The notes under the pieces were generated by a model. It made no database searches, was not told the origin of the DNA, and saw only the letters and a program-made list of their open reading frames with translations. Made by a program: the position numbers and the translations under genes. From Methylocapsa sp. D3K7 (lineage in GTDB: Bacteria; Pseudomonadota; Alphaproteobacteria; Rhizobiales; Beijerinckiaceae), in NCBI RefSeq assembly GCF_029855125.1, contig NZ_CP123229.1, positions 1,922,001 to 1,986,000 of the forward strand: DNA of 64,000 nucleotides, read 5' to 3'. Numbering within the stretch: position 1 is the stretch's first letter; every line of letters begins with the position of its first letter. This document shows positions 33,776-42,818 of the stretch, piece after piece.

Positions 33776-34603
33776 TTAGCTGGTGCATTTGCTGTCGAGC
33801 AGTGCTTCCGCATTTATTGTGGCTCTTGGCGACGCTCCGGCGCCATTCGCTAAAAGATAAAAGCCGGTCTTGCCGTTAAAAAATGTCGCTCCGATCACAG
33901 CCAGCGTTTCGTTTCCCATGGAAGACGTGCCCGACGGAAGATCGCGCGCCAGCAACTTGAACGGATCCACGTTGGCCAAGCCATCAGTCTCGACTTTCAT
34001 GACCGCAAATCTGTGCACGAGAAGTGGCACGCGAAGGAAAGACCAGGCTCTGCGAATTTCCCCTTGGTGGCGGCGCAAGAAATCAGCTACCAAGGGGGCG
34101 ACGCAGGTGACATGAATGTGCAGCTGGTCCTGGCTGCGAGTGGATGTCGAATTAATTGCCATTCCGATTTTGTCACGTGGCAGTCGGCGGCCCGCCCGTT
34201 CCTCGACGAAACGCCGGGCGCCCCATGCTGCTTCCCAATAGTTAGGGGTACCTTCGCTGAGTAGCGCTGGGCTCTCAATGCCGGAAACGGGAATAGTTGG
34301 GACGACGATGACATGCGTGGCTCTCGAAGGCTTCTGGAGCACGGCAAAGCCTCGGTCGAGGCCGTTGGCAATGTTGACCTCGATGCAAGGAAGCGCAACG
34401 CCGATGCCCTGATAGGCTGGCAAACAGAGGTCGTGCACGACGGCCCATAATCCATTCCGGTTGGCTGCCACGCTGGCGGCAATGTCGTCGAAGTAGTCGG
34501 CATGTACGCTACAAGTCGGTCCAGCGGCCAACGCAGTGGCGCAGACAGCGAGGCGGAGTGCGGCGAACATGCTCCGCCGCGTAATGTCCATCCATATCTT
34601 CAT
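33776..34603 (-). CDS. cdh: CDP-diacylglycerol diphosphatase
   Basis: 275 residues from the ATG at 34603 (MKIWMDITRRSMFAALRLAV, a signal or anchor segment). It hydrolyses CDP-diacylglycerol to CMP and phosphatidate at the membrane. The family hallmarks are present: an N-terminal NRNGLWAVVHDLCLP segment, THVIVVPT, and the HIT-like motif DQLHIHVTC with its two His. The C-terminal NETLAVIGATFFNGKTGF strand block is also family-like. An upstream extension to 34684 is unlikely. Methyltransferase gene upstream on the same strand, 119 bases away. Confidence 0.9.
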   Translation of the reverse strand: MKIWMDITRRSMFAALRLAVCATALAAGPTCSVHADYFDDIAASVAANRNGLWAVVHDLCLPAYQGIGVALPCIEVNIANGLDRGFAVLQKPSRATHVIVVPTIPVSGIESPALLSEGTPNYWEAAWGARRFVEERAGRRLPRDKIGMAINSTSTRSQDQLHIHVTCVAPLVADFLRRHQGEIRRAWSFLRVPLLVHRFAVMKVETDGLANVDPFKLLARDLPSGTSSMGNETLAVIGATFFNGKTGFYLLANGAGASPRATINAEALLDSKCTS

Positions 34604-34722
34604 TGCGTCGATGCCGTTGAAAAGCTGGCAATTGCTTCGCGTCACGGATTCGCAAACTATCAACTGAAAGAAAGTTGCGGGCAAGGCCTTTGCAAAGCCC
34701 GAATCGCCGTGACGATCCCACT

Positions 34723-35394
34723 TTAGTCAATCGATCCGAAAGCGATAAGATGCCGGTCGCTGACGACTTCAATCTGCAACGAATTCATGTTGATGGAGAC
34801 GAGTTGCTCCATAATCTCGGCCGGACGGTACGCGGCAAGCAAGGATTTCAAGAAATCCCCTCTCAATACTTCCGTCTCTTTGCCAGCGTATTTCTCAACT
34901 ATCCTTTCGGCCTCAATCCGAGATTGGGGTCGGATAAGATCCATTATAAGCACCGCGGCGCCAGGGGCGGTGCACGCACGAATGGCTTTCCATAAATCGA
35001 GCGGATCACGCAGGTGATGGAGCAAACTGTTACTTGCCACTGCGTCAAATACTTCCGTACCGAGTGGATTTTCTTCTCGGCCTATATGCCATCTTCGAAC
35101 ATCAACTCGATTGGCCAAAGCGGTATGCTGGAGGATGACCTCGCGAGCGATATCGAGCATGGCATCGGCACCATCCAGGCCGACGACTCTTGCTTGCGGG
35201 TAACGGGCTGCAAATCTAACCGTGATATCGGCGGGACCACATCCAAGATCTAGGATACGATCACCGCGAAACGCGGGAAACTTGTCCGCAAAGTGAGCGA
35301 CGAAGTTCGAATTCGGTTCTGAGAAGTCCGCACCCGCATAAGCTTCAGCCTGGAGTGGTACATCCATTAGTTCTTCTTCGCGGATGCGCGTCAC
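34723..35394 (-). CDS. Class I SAM-dependent methyltransferase
   Basis: About 223 residues. The SAM-binding motif I is ILDLGCGPADITVRF, with acidic motif II in VVGLDGADAMLDIA; FDAVASNSLLHHLRDP is the post-motif. The start is uncertain: GTG at 35394 (giving MTRIREEELMDVP) keeps a family-like N-terminus, TTG at 35436 and ATG at 35367 are alternatives. The substrate cannot be told from sequence; the ELMDVPLQAEAYAGADFSEP start is common to a group of uncharacterised small-molecule methyltransferases. Confidence 0.85.
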   Translation of the reverse strand: MTRIREEELMDVPLQAEAYAGADFSEPNSNFVAHFADKFPAFRGDRILDLGCGPADITVRFAARYPQARVVGLDGADAMLDIAREVILQHTALANRVDVRRWHIGREENPLGTEVFDAVASNSLLHHLRDPLDLWKAIRACTAPGAAVLIMDLIRPQSRIEAERIVEKYAGKETEVLRGDFLKSLLAAYRPAEIMEQLVSINMNSLQIEVVSDRHLIAFGSID

Positions 35395-35566
35395 AACCTT
35401 TGTCGCCTTGTTTTGTCCGATCAACGATGATGTCAAGCCTATTCGTTTTACTTGTCAACGGCTCGGGGCGTTCGCGGCCTGCATACGAGTCGGGCAGAGG
35501 CGATCGAGTCTAACCCTCTCCTTGTTTAATCCTTGATTCTGGTGCGAGTCTAAGGTCGTTGCGCCG

Positions 35567-36769
35567 TCAGCATGGGCTGCCTCTTGATGACGGCGTCGTC
35601 TCAGGCATCGCAACGATAATCAGCAACAATCCGGCCGAGGCGACCATCGCAAGAGTCAGGAAGGCGGCACTGTAACCGGCCGTCGTGACGATATAGCCGG
35701 CCACGGCCTGGCTCGACGAGCCGCCGATCCCCTGAATGGTGCCAACGAGGCCGCGGGCGAGGCTATAATGGCCGGTCCCGACCATGATATCGGCGAGGAC
35801 GAGAGGCAAAAGCGCTTCGAACAGTCCGCCGCCGACGCCATCCAGCACTTGAACGACGAGCAGCCAGGACGGGTCGTCAGACCACATGCAGAGCCCGCCG
35901 CGCAGCGGAACCGCGCCGAAAGCGAGAAGCAGAAGTGGCTTACGACCGAGCACGTTCGCGCGGGTAACGAGCAGCGCTATCAAGATCGAGGCGAATTGGG
36001 CGACGATAATGGCGGCGGAGGTAAGACCAGTTTCCCAGCCAGGATTGGCCAGAGCGAGCTTTTGCACGACAAGCGGCAGCATCGGCGCGTTGGCGAAGTG
36101 AAACAGCGCGGCGGCGGCCGCGAACACGAGAAGTTCTCGGTACCGGATGAGGACGCGCCAGCCGGTGGGAGATCCTGCATGGTGGGACGCGTCCGAATCG
36201 AGACCGCGGGCCTTGGCGTGATCGATGGCGCGCGCGGGGATCGAGAGCACTGCGATCGTCGTCAGCACCGCAAATAAGGGCGAGAGATAAAACGGCGCCT
36301 TTTGCGAGTACACCACTCCGACGATCCCGATGAAGACTGCGATGAAAACGTTGCCCGCGCGGTCGAATGCGGCGTTGCGGCCGAGACGTCCAGGTAGCGC
36401 CTCTTGTCCACACAGGCCGAGGGTTATCGCGGCGACGGTTGGCGCAAAGACACCACCGAGGGCAGCCATGATGATGTCCGCGACAAGCACAACGGGAAGG
36501 ATAGGCCACCATATTATCGCGAGGCCGCAACCCGACAAGACGAAGGCGCCGGTGATGATCAGGGCCCGCTTTGCCCGAGTGTGGTCGATGAAGGCGCCGA
36601 CCGCTGGGTGCGTTATGATGCCGATGAGGCCACTGGCCGAGAGCACGACGCCGATCGCGGCCTGACTCCACTGTGCCCTTGTGAGCAGGTAAACATTCAC
36701 ATAGATGCCGAGCCCACCACGCACATCGGCGAGGAAGAAATTGAGCCAGTCCAGAGCATTCAGCCGCAT
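35567..36769 (-). CDS. Major facilitator superfamily transporter
   Basis: 400 residues from the ATG at 36769 (MRLNALDWLNFFLADVRGGL). Eleven to twelve hydrophobic segments are visible, with a cytoplasmic loop HTRAKRALIITG after TM2 (the MFS motif A region) and a large central loop (RAIDHAKARGLDSDASH). The N-terminal NFFLADVRGGLGIYVNVYLL resembles a group of MFS permeases next to metal-resistance or unknown genes. The substrate is not predictable. It lies alone on this strand. Confidence 0.88.
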   Translation of the reverse strand: MRLNALDWLNFFLADVRGGLGIYVNVYLLTRAQWSQAAIGVVLSASGLIGIITHPAVGAFIDHTRAKRALIITGAFVLSGCGLAIIWWPILPVVLVADIIMAALGGVFAPTVAAITLGLCGQEALPGRLGRNAAFDRAGNVFIAVFIGIVGVVYSQKAPFYLSPLFAVLTTIAVLSIPARAIDHAKARGLDSDASHHAGSPTGWRVLIRYRELLVFAAAAALFHFANAPMLPLVVQKLALANPGWETGLTSAAIIVAQFASILIALLVTRANVLGRKPLLLLAFGAVPLRGGLCMWSDDPSWLLVVQVLDGVGGGLFEALLPLVLADIMVGTGHYSLARGLVGTIQGIGGSSSQAVAGYIVTTAGYSAAFLTLAMVASAGLLLIIVAMPETTPSSRGSPC

Positions 36770-37019
36770 GCCAGAGACCAATCTATATCTCGCCACCGGT
36801 AGGTAGCACGCCTGAGACACTGCGGGCACAGTCGAGGTGTCGAGGCGTTTAAGACGTCAGGAGAAAAACCGAAAAGCCGGTGGTAAGAAGACTCTTCCGG
36901 AATTGGATGAAAAGCCGACGTGACGATGACCGGGTGGTTAGTCTCGGGAAAGGACATCATATTACATTAGTCGGCGTGAGAGATGTTATCCATCCAACTT
37001 TGCGTAAGAGATCCCCTTG

Positions 37020-39767
37020 TCATGTTTGCGACGAGCGGGGGAAGATCAGCTTTTGATACACAAGGCCAATGCCAATCAGGACGGCTCCCAGGCCGATGAA
37101 GGACAAAGCTCGCAGAATGCCTTGGAGTTGCGCGAGGTCATAGAGGAATACCTTTAGAACGGCCGCGACGACAAAGAGTCCCGAGGCGACGCGTAGCTCA
37201 CGCGAGGCCCACCAGAGCCCAAAAGCCAAAAGCACAATGCCGAGAACGAGCCAGACTGCCGAATAGGCGTAATTCTCGGCTTCCGACGCGCGTTTCGCCC
37301 AGCCGATCAAATCGGTTTCGAAGAAACGCCGCGTTTCCAGCGTCGCAAGCAAGAAAACGAGAGCGAGCGCCGTGATCCGCGCACCGATGACGAACCATTT
37401 CGGCCGCACGCCATCCGCCATCCGCGCCAAAGCGACGGCGAGTACGGCCGGCAGACCGTAGCTGAGAAGGATCGCATTGAAGAACAGCCCACCCTCGATC
37501 ACCTCGCCGCTGAAATAGGGGTTTTCGATGAGGCCCAATCCGACGAAACTGACCAGCGCAGAGATCACGCCGAAGGCAAGCGACGCGAAGCGAAACACCG
37601 GGCTAGCCCGCATCGTATCGAGGCGCGTCAGCGCCAAGGAGAAGCCGAGCGAGGTGGTGGCAAAAAGGCCCTGCTCGATGAGGCCAGAGCCTCTCGCATA
37701 AGGATTGCCGCCGTTCAGCGCATGCCTGATCTCAAAGAAAAACAGCAATGTCGAGAATATCACCGACAAAGCCTGCGCGATCTGCACGGGCAGGTCTTCG
37801 CCCGACGCGCGGCGCATCACGCGTGCAGCGAGCCCGAACGCCACCGCTGGAACGCCATAGCCGAACAACAGCCAGTTGAGGATCGGTGTCGCGCCGAGAT
37901 CGGCACCCACGATGCGCGGTTCATAGGCCAGCCGGCCGGCGACCACGAGGCCAAGCCCCGCGACCGCCCAACGCAGGGCCGGGATGGAAAGGCGACTTTC
38001 GACAATAGTTGCACCAAACGCGGCGAGGGCTAGTGCCACCGTCAACATGCCGCGATCAAGCACAAAGACGATGCCAAGCGCCAGAGCAGCCAAAGCGGCC
38101 GATGCCATGGCCCCGAGGCCGAGAAGTAATGCCGGCTGCGTCGCTTCGGAAAGGCGTTGCCGGAAGGCGATGGCAGCAAGTAAAAAGGCCACCGCCAGCA
38201 CGCCAGCGATCGCACCGAACGGCAGGCTCGCGTCGCTGTGGGTCAGTCGCAAATAGGCGAGAGCAAGCGCCGCAAGCGGTGTCAATGTCGACGCACCAGC
38301 ATAGACCAGCGCGATCGGCATGGGCCGGTCCGGTCCGCGATAAAGCGTTATCCCACTGAGCCAAGCGACCAAGCCCGGGCCAAGCGTGGCAAAGATGTAA
38401 AAGCGCCTCGGTTCGAGCGGGGTGAACCAGACCCATAGAACGTCCTGGACGAGTTTGACGGCCTCGGACGCCTCCGCGTCGCCAGGCCAAATCCATAAAA
38501 TTGCAAGAACCAGGATGCCCGCACCGGCGATGACGCCGGCTGCGGGGAGAGCAAGAACCCCCGTCACTGAGAAAATCGCGACCACGGCTGCGCCGCTCAG
38601 TATCCAGGCGAGATCGAAGGCACCGGACTGCGCACCACTCAACAGAACAACAACCGTCAACCACCCGAAGGCGAGGGGTCCAAGAGTCGGAACCAGATCG
38701 TGTTTCGCTTCTTGTTCAGGCCCGACGATTCGATGATCAAATGTGAAGACGAGGCACGCCAACGCAGTCTGGATGACAATGTAAACGTAATTGGCGTGGG
38801 CCGATTCCGTGCCGCCAAGGCTCAACGTGAAACCCCAGACGATCGCGCCTGCCGCTCCCGCGACCGCGAGCCACTGCCAGGTGCGCAGCCGTGCAAGGCC
38901 ATAAGTTGCCGCAGTGACGATGGCGAGATAGATGACGGCCGGCCAAGCGTCATGCGTGTCGGATTGGACGAGAAGCGGGGTCGCCAGTGTGCCCGCGAGG
39001 CCAATGCCCGCCAACGCCGGCCCGTGTAGCGCGGCGGCGGACATGGCGGCTAAACCGGCCGTTCCAAGCGCGACGAAGGCAACGGCTGGCCCGATGAAAT
39101 GATAGAGCGCATGGGCGGCGTAGATGGCGCCGAATCCCGCGATCGTGCCGGCCGCGGTGAGCACTGCGGGTGTAAGTGTTGAATTGACAGGCTCTCCGGC
39201 GGCAAGCGCCACACCTGCTGTTTTCTCGCGGCGGCGCAAAACCTCGCCGGCGACGACCAGGATGAAGGCGAACAGGAGGCCAAGTGCCACGCGCGCGCCC
39301 GGGCCGAACCAACCCTGTTCGATCGAATAGCGCACAAGCAGAAGGCCACCGAGGGCCAGCGCGACACCACCGACATAGACCGCCCAGTGGGCCCCAAGCG
39401 CCTCTTCGAGACTGCGCCGTGGCGGCTGTGCAAAAAACGGCGGCGGCTCGACGGGTTCGGTTTTTTGTCCATGCAACACCGGACTTTCGGCCATACCGAT
39501 GCTATCGCTTGCCCCCGCGACCTTCCACCCACCCCAGGGCATGATGTCTTCAGGTTGCTCCGCGGAGGGAGCTTGGCCCGTTTGTGTAGCGGGTGCCGCG
39601 GTCGGCGGGCCTTGCACGGCAGGCAATCGCGCTTCGAGCGCGCGGATCTTGCGCTCTGCGACTTCGAGGCGCCGGCGTGCGCCAATGGTCAGGAACAATC
39701 CGATAGGTCCGAGAAACATAAAGGCGACGCCAGCCAGCGCCAAAAATATCCACAATCCATCATCCAT
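37020..39767 (-). CDS. DUF2339 polytopic membrane protein
   Basis: 915 residues from the ATG at 39767 (MDDGLWIFLALAGVAFMFLG). A short N-terminal anchor and coiled stretch (RRLEVAERKIRALEARLPAV) lead, via a Pro-rich linker, to more than twenty hydrophobic helices typical of DUF2339. EALGAHWAVYVGGVALALGG is the conserved entry to the membrane domain, and VAAVLKVFLYDLAQLQGILR lies near the end. Function is unknown; large size and helix number suggest a transport or envelope scaffold role. The frame appears intact over its whole length. Confidence 0.9.
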   Translation of the reverse strand: MDDGLWIFLALAGVAFMFLGPIGLFLTIGARRRLEVAERKIRALEARLPAVQGPPTAAPATQTGQAPSAEQPEDIMPWGGWKVAGASDSIGMAESPVLHGQKTEPVEPPPFFAQPPRRSLEEALGAHWAVYVGGVALALGGLLLVRYSIEQGWFGPGARVALGLLFAFILVVAGEVLRRREKTAGVALAAGEPVNSTLTPAVLTAAGTIAGFGAIYAAHALYHFIGPAVAFVALGTAGLAAMSAAALHGPALAGIGLAGTLATPLLVQSDTHDAWPAVIYLAIVTAATYGLARLRTWQWLAVAGAAGAIVWGFTLSLGGTESAHANYVYIVIQTALACLVFTFDHRIVGPEQEAKHDLVPTLGPLAFGWLTVVVLLSGAQSGAFDLAWILSGAAVVAIFSVTGVLALPAAGVIAGAGILVLAILWIWPGDAEASEAVKLVQDVLWVWFTPLEPRRFYIFATLGPGLVAWLSGITLYRGPDRPMPIALVYAGASTLTPLAALALAYLRLTHSDASLPFGAIAGVLAVAFLLAAIAFRQRLSEATQPALLLGLGAMASAALAALALGIVFVLDRGMLTVALALAAFGATIVESRLSIPALRWAVAGLGLVVAGRLAYEPRIVGADLGATPILNWLLFGYGVPAVAFGLAARVMRRASGEDLPVQIAQALSVIFSTLLFFFEIRHALNGGNPYARGSGLIEQGLFATTSLGFSLALTRLDTMRASPVFRFASLAFGVISALVSFVGLGLIENPYFSGEVIEGGLFFNAILLSYGLPAVLAVALARMADGVRPKWFVIGARITALALVFLLATLETRRFFETDLIGWAKRASEAENYAYSAVWLVLGIVLLAFGLWWASRELRVASGLFVVAAVLKVFLYDLAQLQGILRALSFIGLGAVLIGIGLVYQKLIFPRSSQT

Positions 39768-39958
39768 CGATCGATTCCAAAGCAATTTCTCTCAAATAAG
39801 TGGTGTTCGTCTGGTGTTGGAAATCACCTGCGGAATCCCGTCGAAGCTCTCTCACCCCGATCATGGAGGTCAGGGCGATTTTTCATCAGCGTCCCTGCTA
39901 ACTCTTGCATATTCTGTCATATTCATCACACTTGGCCAAACGCAGCATCGGGAATCGG

Positions 39959-40081
39959 ATGGAGGTCCTGACCAGGAAGGTCGCCAGGATCGGCTTCGGC
40001 CGGCCGATCAATTTCGCCCGCACCGAACCGGTCGCGGTGGCTGAGCATGGGCGCCGAACCGACGGCCAAGGGCAAGAGTGA
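39959..40081 (+). pseudogene. Phd/YefM-like antitoxin, truncated
   Basis: A 40-codon frame, MEVLTRKVARIGFGRPINFA then RTEPVAVAEHGRR. The segment ARTEPVAVAEHGR fits the core of Phd/YefM-type antitoxins (AxxEPVxVxKHGRP), after which the usual VVVMxxEEY part is missing and a TGA follows. No toxin gene is seen. I take it as a remnant of a toxin-antitoxin module; the match is short. Confidence 0.35.
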
Positions 40082-40150
40082 CTATGGGCGGGGCATCTCG
40101 CGAGGCCAGAGGAGTTTCCATTGCCCCGACAAGCAGCGACTCAAACTGTT

Positions 40151-40588
40151 CCGGGCCGCCAGCCCCGCGTGGGCGAACTTGTGCAGGTCCGCTCGCGACG
40201 TTGGCTCGTCGACGAAGTCATCGAACCAAAGAGTCCCGGACAGACTCTCCCGTTCGTCTTTCCTGTGCGGATGACGACGCCCAAGGCAATCGCCTAGAAG
40301 TAATCTGGGACTACGAACTCGACCGCTTGATCCTCGAAGAAGAGGGCTGGGCCGACCTCGCATCCAAGGGCTTCGATCAGCCGCGCCAGTTTGCGGCGTT
40401 CTTGCACACGCTCCGGTGGAACTGCATCTCAGCCACAGAGCCTAACTTGTTTCAGGCGCCCTTCCGCGCCGGGATCAAGATTGACGTCTAGCAGATGGAG
40501 CGGCACCGAAAGGCGCTTCGTCTGCCGCGCGTCAACCTCTTCATCACCGACGACACGGGTCTCGGCAAGACGATCGAGGCCGGTCTCG
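40151..40588 (+). pseudogene. DISARM-type DrmD SNF2 helicase, N-terminal remnant
   Basis: The reading starts PGRQPRVGELVQVRSRRWLV (frame A), shifts near 40245, and goes on SPVRLSCADDDAQGNRLEVI, then QFAAFLHTLRWNCISATEPN and FQAPFRAGIKIDV. An in-frame TAG at 40489-40491 follows, after which QMERHRKALRLPRVNLFITD and the Walker A DDTGLGKTIEAGL continue in the same frame. This order is that of the SNF2-like helicase of class 1 DISARM anti-phage systems. The rest of the helicase is replaced by an IS3 orfB piece at 40590. No other DISARM genes are present. Confidence 0.65.
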
Positions 40589-40589
40589 G

Positions 40590-40687
40590 CCGTCGCTTCC
40601 CCGATACGGAAAAGTTTTTCGTGTCAGAGGTTTCGGTCTATCGCCTGCTGAAGGCGCACGACCTGATCGCCAGCCCGGCTTTCATCC
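40590..40687 (+). pseudogene. IS3-family OrfB fragment
   Basis: RRFPDTEKFFVSEVSVYRLL, then KAHDLIASPAFIL matches residues around SYFVSEASVYRLLKEHDLIA of the orfB at 13104-14084. Only about 33 codons remain, fused in frame behind the DrmD remnant. Confidence 0.75.
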
Positions 40688-40689
40688 TC

Positions 40690-41493
40690 GTCTCCCGGCT
40701 GGTGACGAGGAGAATCTCAGGCGTGCTGGATTTCGTGAAACGATAGGGCAAAGCATTATATTGCACCCGAACAGCGTGATTCGCTGAGACCCTGCCCCCG
40801 GTATGCGGTGATGTGTATTTCCTGATGCATTTGAAACTCGAGGCTATCATGCATTGGATGCGAGGCGCCGTTCCTGTTCTCGCCAGCAGAGACGCGGCGA
40901 GGATCGCTGAGTTGGCCAGAAATTTGAGCCTTCCCCCGAAGTTGCTCTCTCTCGACGCACCGCCCGATGTCGCGGCGGGCCTTGGAGGTATCGGTCTCGT
41001 TTTGTGCCGGGCCTTTTTCCAAGACCTCGAATGTGCTGATGTGGGCACGCCTGGCCATCAAGGTTTACTATCTCGACATAACCCTGCGGGATCGATGTTC
41101 TCGAGGGCGGCCATCGCTCTGATACGGAAGCGAAAACAGCCGGCGTTGTCCTGTGCGGGGGCGTCGGATTCGGCATCACACCGACCGATCGCATAGCACT
41201 GATGCTCAATGCCACATTGCCCGAAGCGTATGAGCTGGCACTGGGCTTTGAGCCGACCATCCAACGATGTCTGCGGGCACCGCCGAGACGCTTGTTGAAG
41301 CGTTGGGCAAGAGCGGGACAATTGGGCGCGGCGGCCGGATCGTCGACCTTCCCATCGGCCGTGTAATGGTCTCTGGATCAGGCAGGGGATCATCCATGAA
41401 ATCGTCGTTACGCGCGCAGGACGGGGAAATTGACACCCCTGGAACGCGCTCGCATTATAACATATTTGACAGGAGACTTTTGGTCGCGCGTCG
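40690..41493. other. Region of doubtful frames, probable decayed coding DNA
   Basis: No intact gene. One plus frame from 40813 contains VPVLASRDAARIAELARNLS and LDAPPDVAAGLGGIGLVLCR; a second frame around 41105-41370 reads GVVLCGGVGFGITPTDRIAL, then MLNATLPEAYELALGFEPTI. Both look protein-like but neither has a start, a family or a proper end, as in decayed genes. Nothing else recognised. Confidence 0.25.
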
Positions 41494-42315
41494 ATGAAGG
41501 ACAAAACCGTCGCCATTCTTGAAAGCCGGATGCGTGACCACATTGCCAGTCTGGTCCGCAAGTATGGAGGCACGCCATTTTCGGCGCCCGCACTGGCTGA
41601 AATTCCGGATGTCGATCCTGCACACATCGACGAGTTGATCCGTGCCTGGAATTCTGCGCCGCCCGATATATTCATTTTTCAGACGGGCGTCGGGACACGC
41701 GCCCTGTTTGCTGCAACAGATTCGCTAGGGCTAACCGATGTGTTGTTGCAGCGACTGGCCTCGGCGCAGGTGGTCGTAAGGGGCCCCAAGCCGGCCACGG
41801 TACTGCACTCGCGCAAGGTGCGCATCGACCGCGCTGCTAGAGACCCTTTTACGACGCATGAGGTGCTTGCCGAAATGCATAGGACCCTGTTACGCGGCAA
41901 ACGCGTCGTAGTGCAACGTCACGGTGAGACCAATCGTGAGTTACAGGCCGCGCTCGAAAGCGAGAGCGCGGACGTAATCGAAATCGTAACTTATCGCTGG
42001 GGCTTGCCGGAGGACACGGCGCCGTTGCTACGACTGATCGGCGCGCTTGGCCGCGATGAGATCGATCTCGTGGCGTTTACCAGCGCGTCGCAGGCGAGCA
42101 AACTTTTCACCGTCGCGCAAAACGACGGCAAAGAGGCGTCGCTTAAACAAAGTATTGGTCGAACGCTTGTCGCTTCAATCGGCCCGGTATGCAGCGTCGC
42201 GCTCCGCAAGTTCGCCGTAAGGGTCGATATCGAAGCAAACCCGCCGAAGCTCGGGCCGTTTATTGAGGCAATCAACGCGGTATTGTCCGACGGGCGTCCG
42301 TTGGGCAAATCATAA
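41494..42315 (+). CDS. hemD: Uroporphyrinogen-III synthase (HemD-like)
   Basis: 273 residues, MKDKTVAILESRMRDHIASL... The HEM4 two-domain pattern is present: RKYGGTPFSAPALAEIP in the first lobe, IFQTGVGTRALFAA, then VVVRGPKPATVL, RVVVQRHGETNRELQAAL and the second-lobe LVAFTSASQASKLF with ASIGPVCSVALRKF. It cyclises hydroxymethylbilane to uroporphyrinogen III. It is not beside other heme genes, so it may be a specialised second copy, for example for siroheme or cobalamin. The ATG has only a distant GGAG. Confidence 0.85.
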   Translation: MKDKTVAILESRMRDHIASLVRKYGGTPFSAPALAEIPDVDPAHIDELIRAWNSAPPDIFIFQTGVGTRALFAATDSLGLTDVLLQRLASAQVVVRGPKPATVLHSRKVRIDRAARDPFTTHEVLAEMHRTLLRGKRVVVQRHGETNRELQAALESESADVIEIVTYRWGLPEDTAPLLRLIGALGRDEIDLVAFTSASQASKLFTVAQNDGKEASLKQSIGRTLVASIGPVCSVALRKFAVRVDIEANPPKLGPFIEAINAVLSDGRPLGKS

Positions 42316-42433
42316 CACTTGGAGTTTCGGCGTAAAACTCCAGCTGAAGTTTTTGAGAATTACAGGCAACACAATTAGAAATCGGTATAATTAAAAGCGA
42401 GCAGAGAAAAACCACGCCTCGGAGACGTCAAAA

Positions 42434-42762
42434 ATGTTCATCGCCATGAACCGTTTCAAGGTTATCAAGGAAGAATGCAAAGCCTTCGAGGATTTGTGGG
42501 TGACACGTCAGTCGCATCTCGACGAGGTCAAGGGCTTCCAGGTATTTCACTTGCTGCGGGGTCCAGAACGCGAGGACTATGTGCTCTATTCATCTCATAC
42601 AATATGGGCTCGCAAGAGGATTTTATGGCATGGACCAAGTCTGAACAATTCCGCGTGGCCCATCAACACGCGGGCGATCGCAAGCCGCTCACACTCGGTC
42701 ACCCGGAATTCGAAGGGTTCGAAGTCATCCAGACGATCGAGACTACGCATCCGCCCACATAG
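42434..42762 (+). pseudogene. Antibiotic-biosynthesis-monooxygenase-type protein, frameshifted
   Basis: GGAGACGTC precedes the ATG. The first frame is good to LLRGPEREDYVLYSSHT; the neighbouring frame then continues SQEDFMAWTKSEQFRVAHQH, LGHPEFEGFEVIQTIE. A one-base deletion near 42609 accounts for the break. The family is the small ABM dimeric ferredoxin-like fold (heme-degrading or quinol monooxygenases). As it stands the product would lose its second half. Confidence 0.75.
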
Positions 42763-42818
42763 TTGATGTTCCACAATTGGAATTGCGGTAAGGGCAGGCC
42801 GCTGCGGTCCATACAGCT

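Noticed and set aside
37020-39785. Plus- and minus-strand frames inside the DUF2339 gene
   Set aside because: All lie opposite or out of frame to an intact 915-residue membrane protein and have shadow composition.
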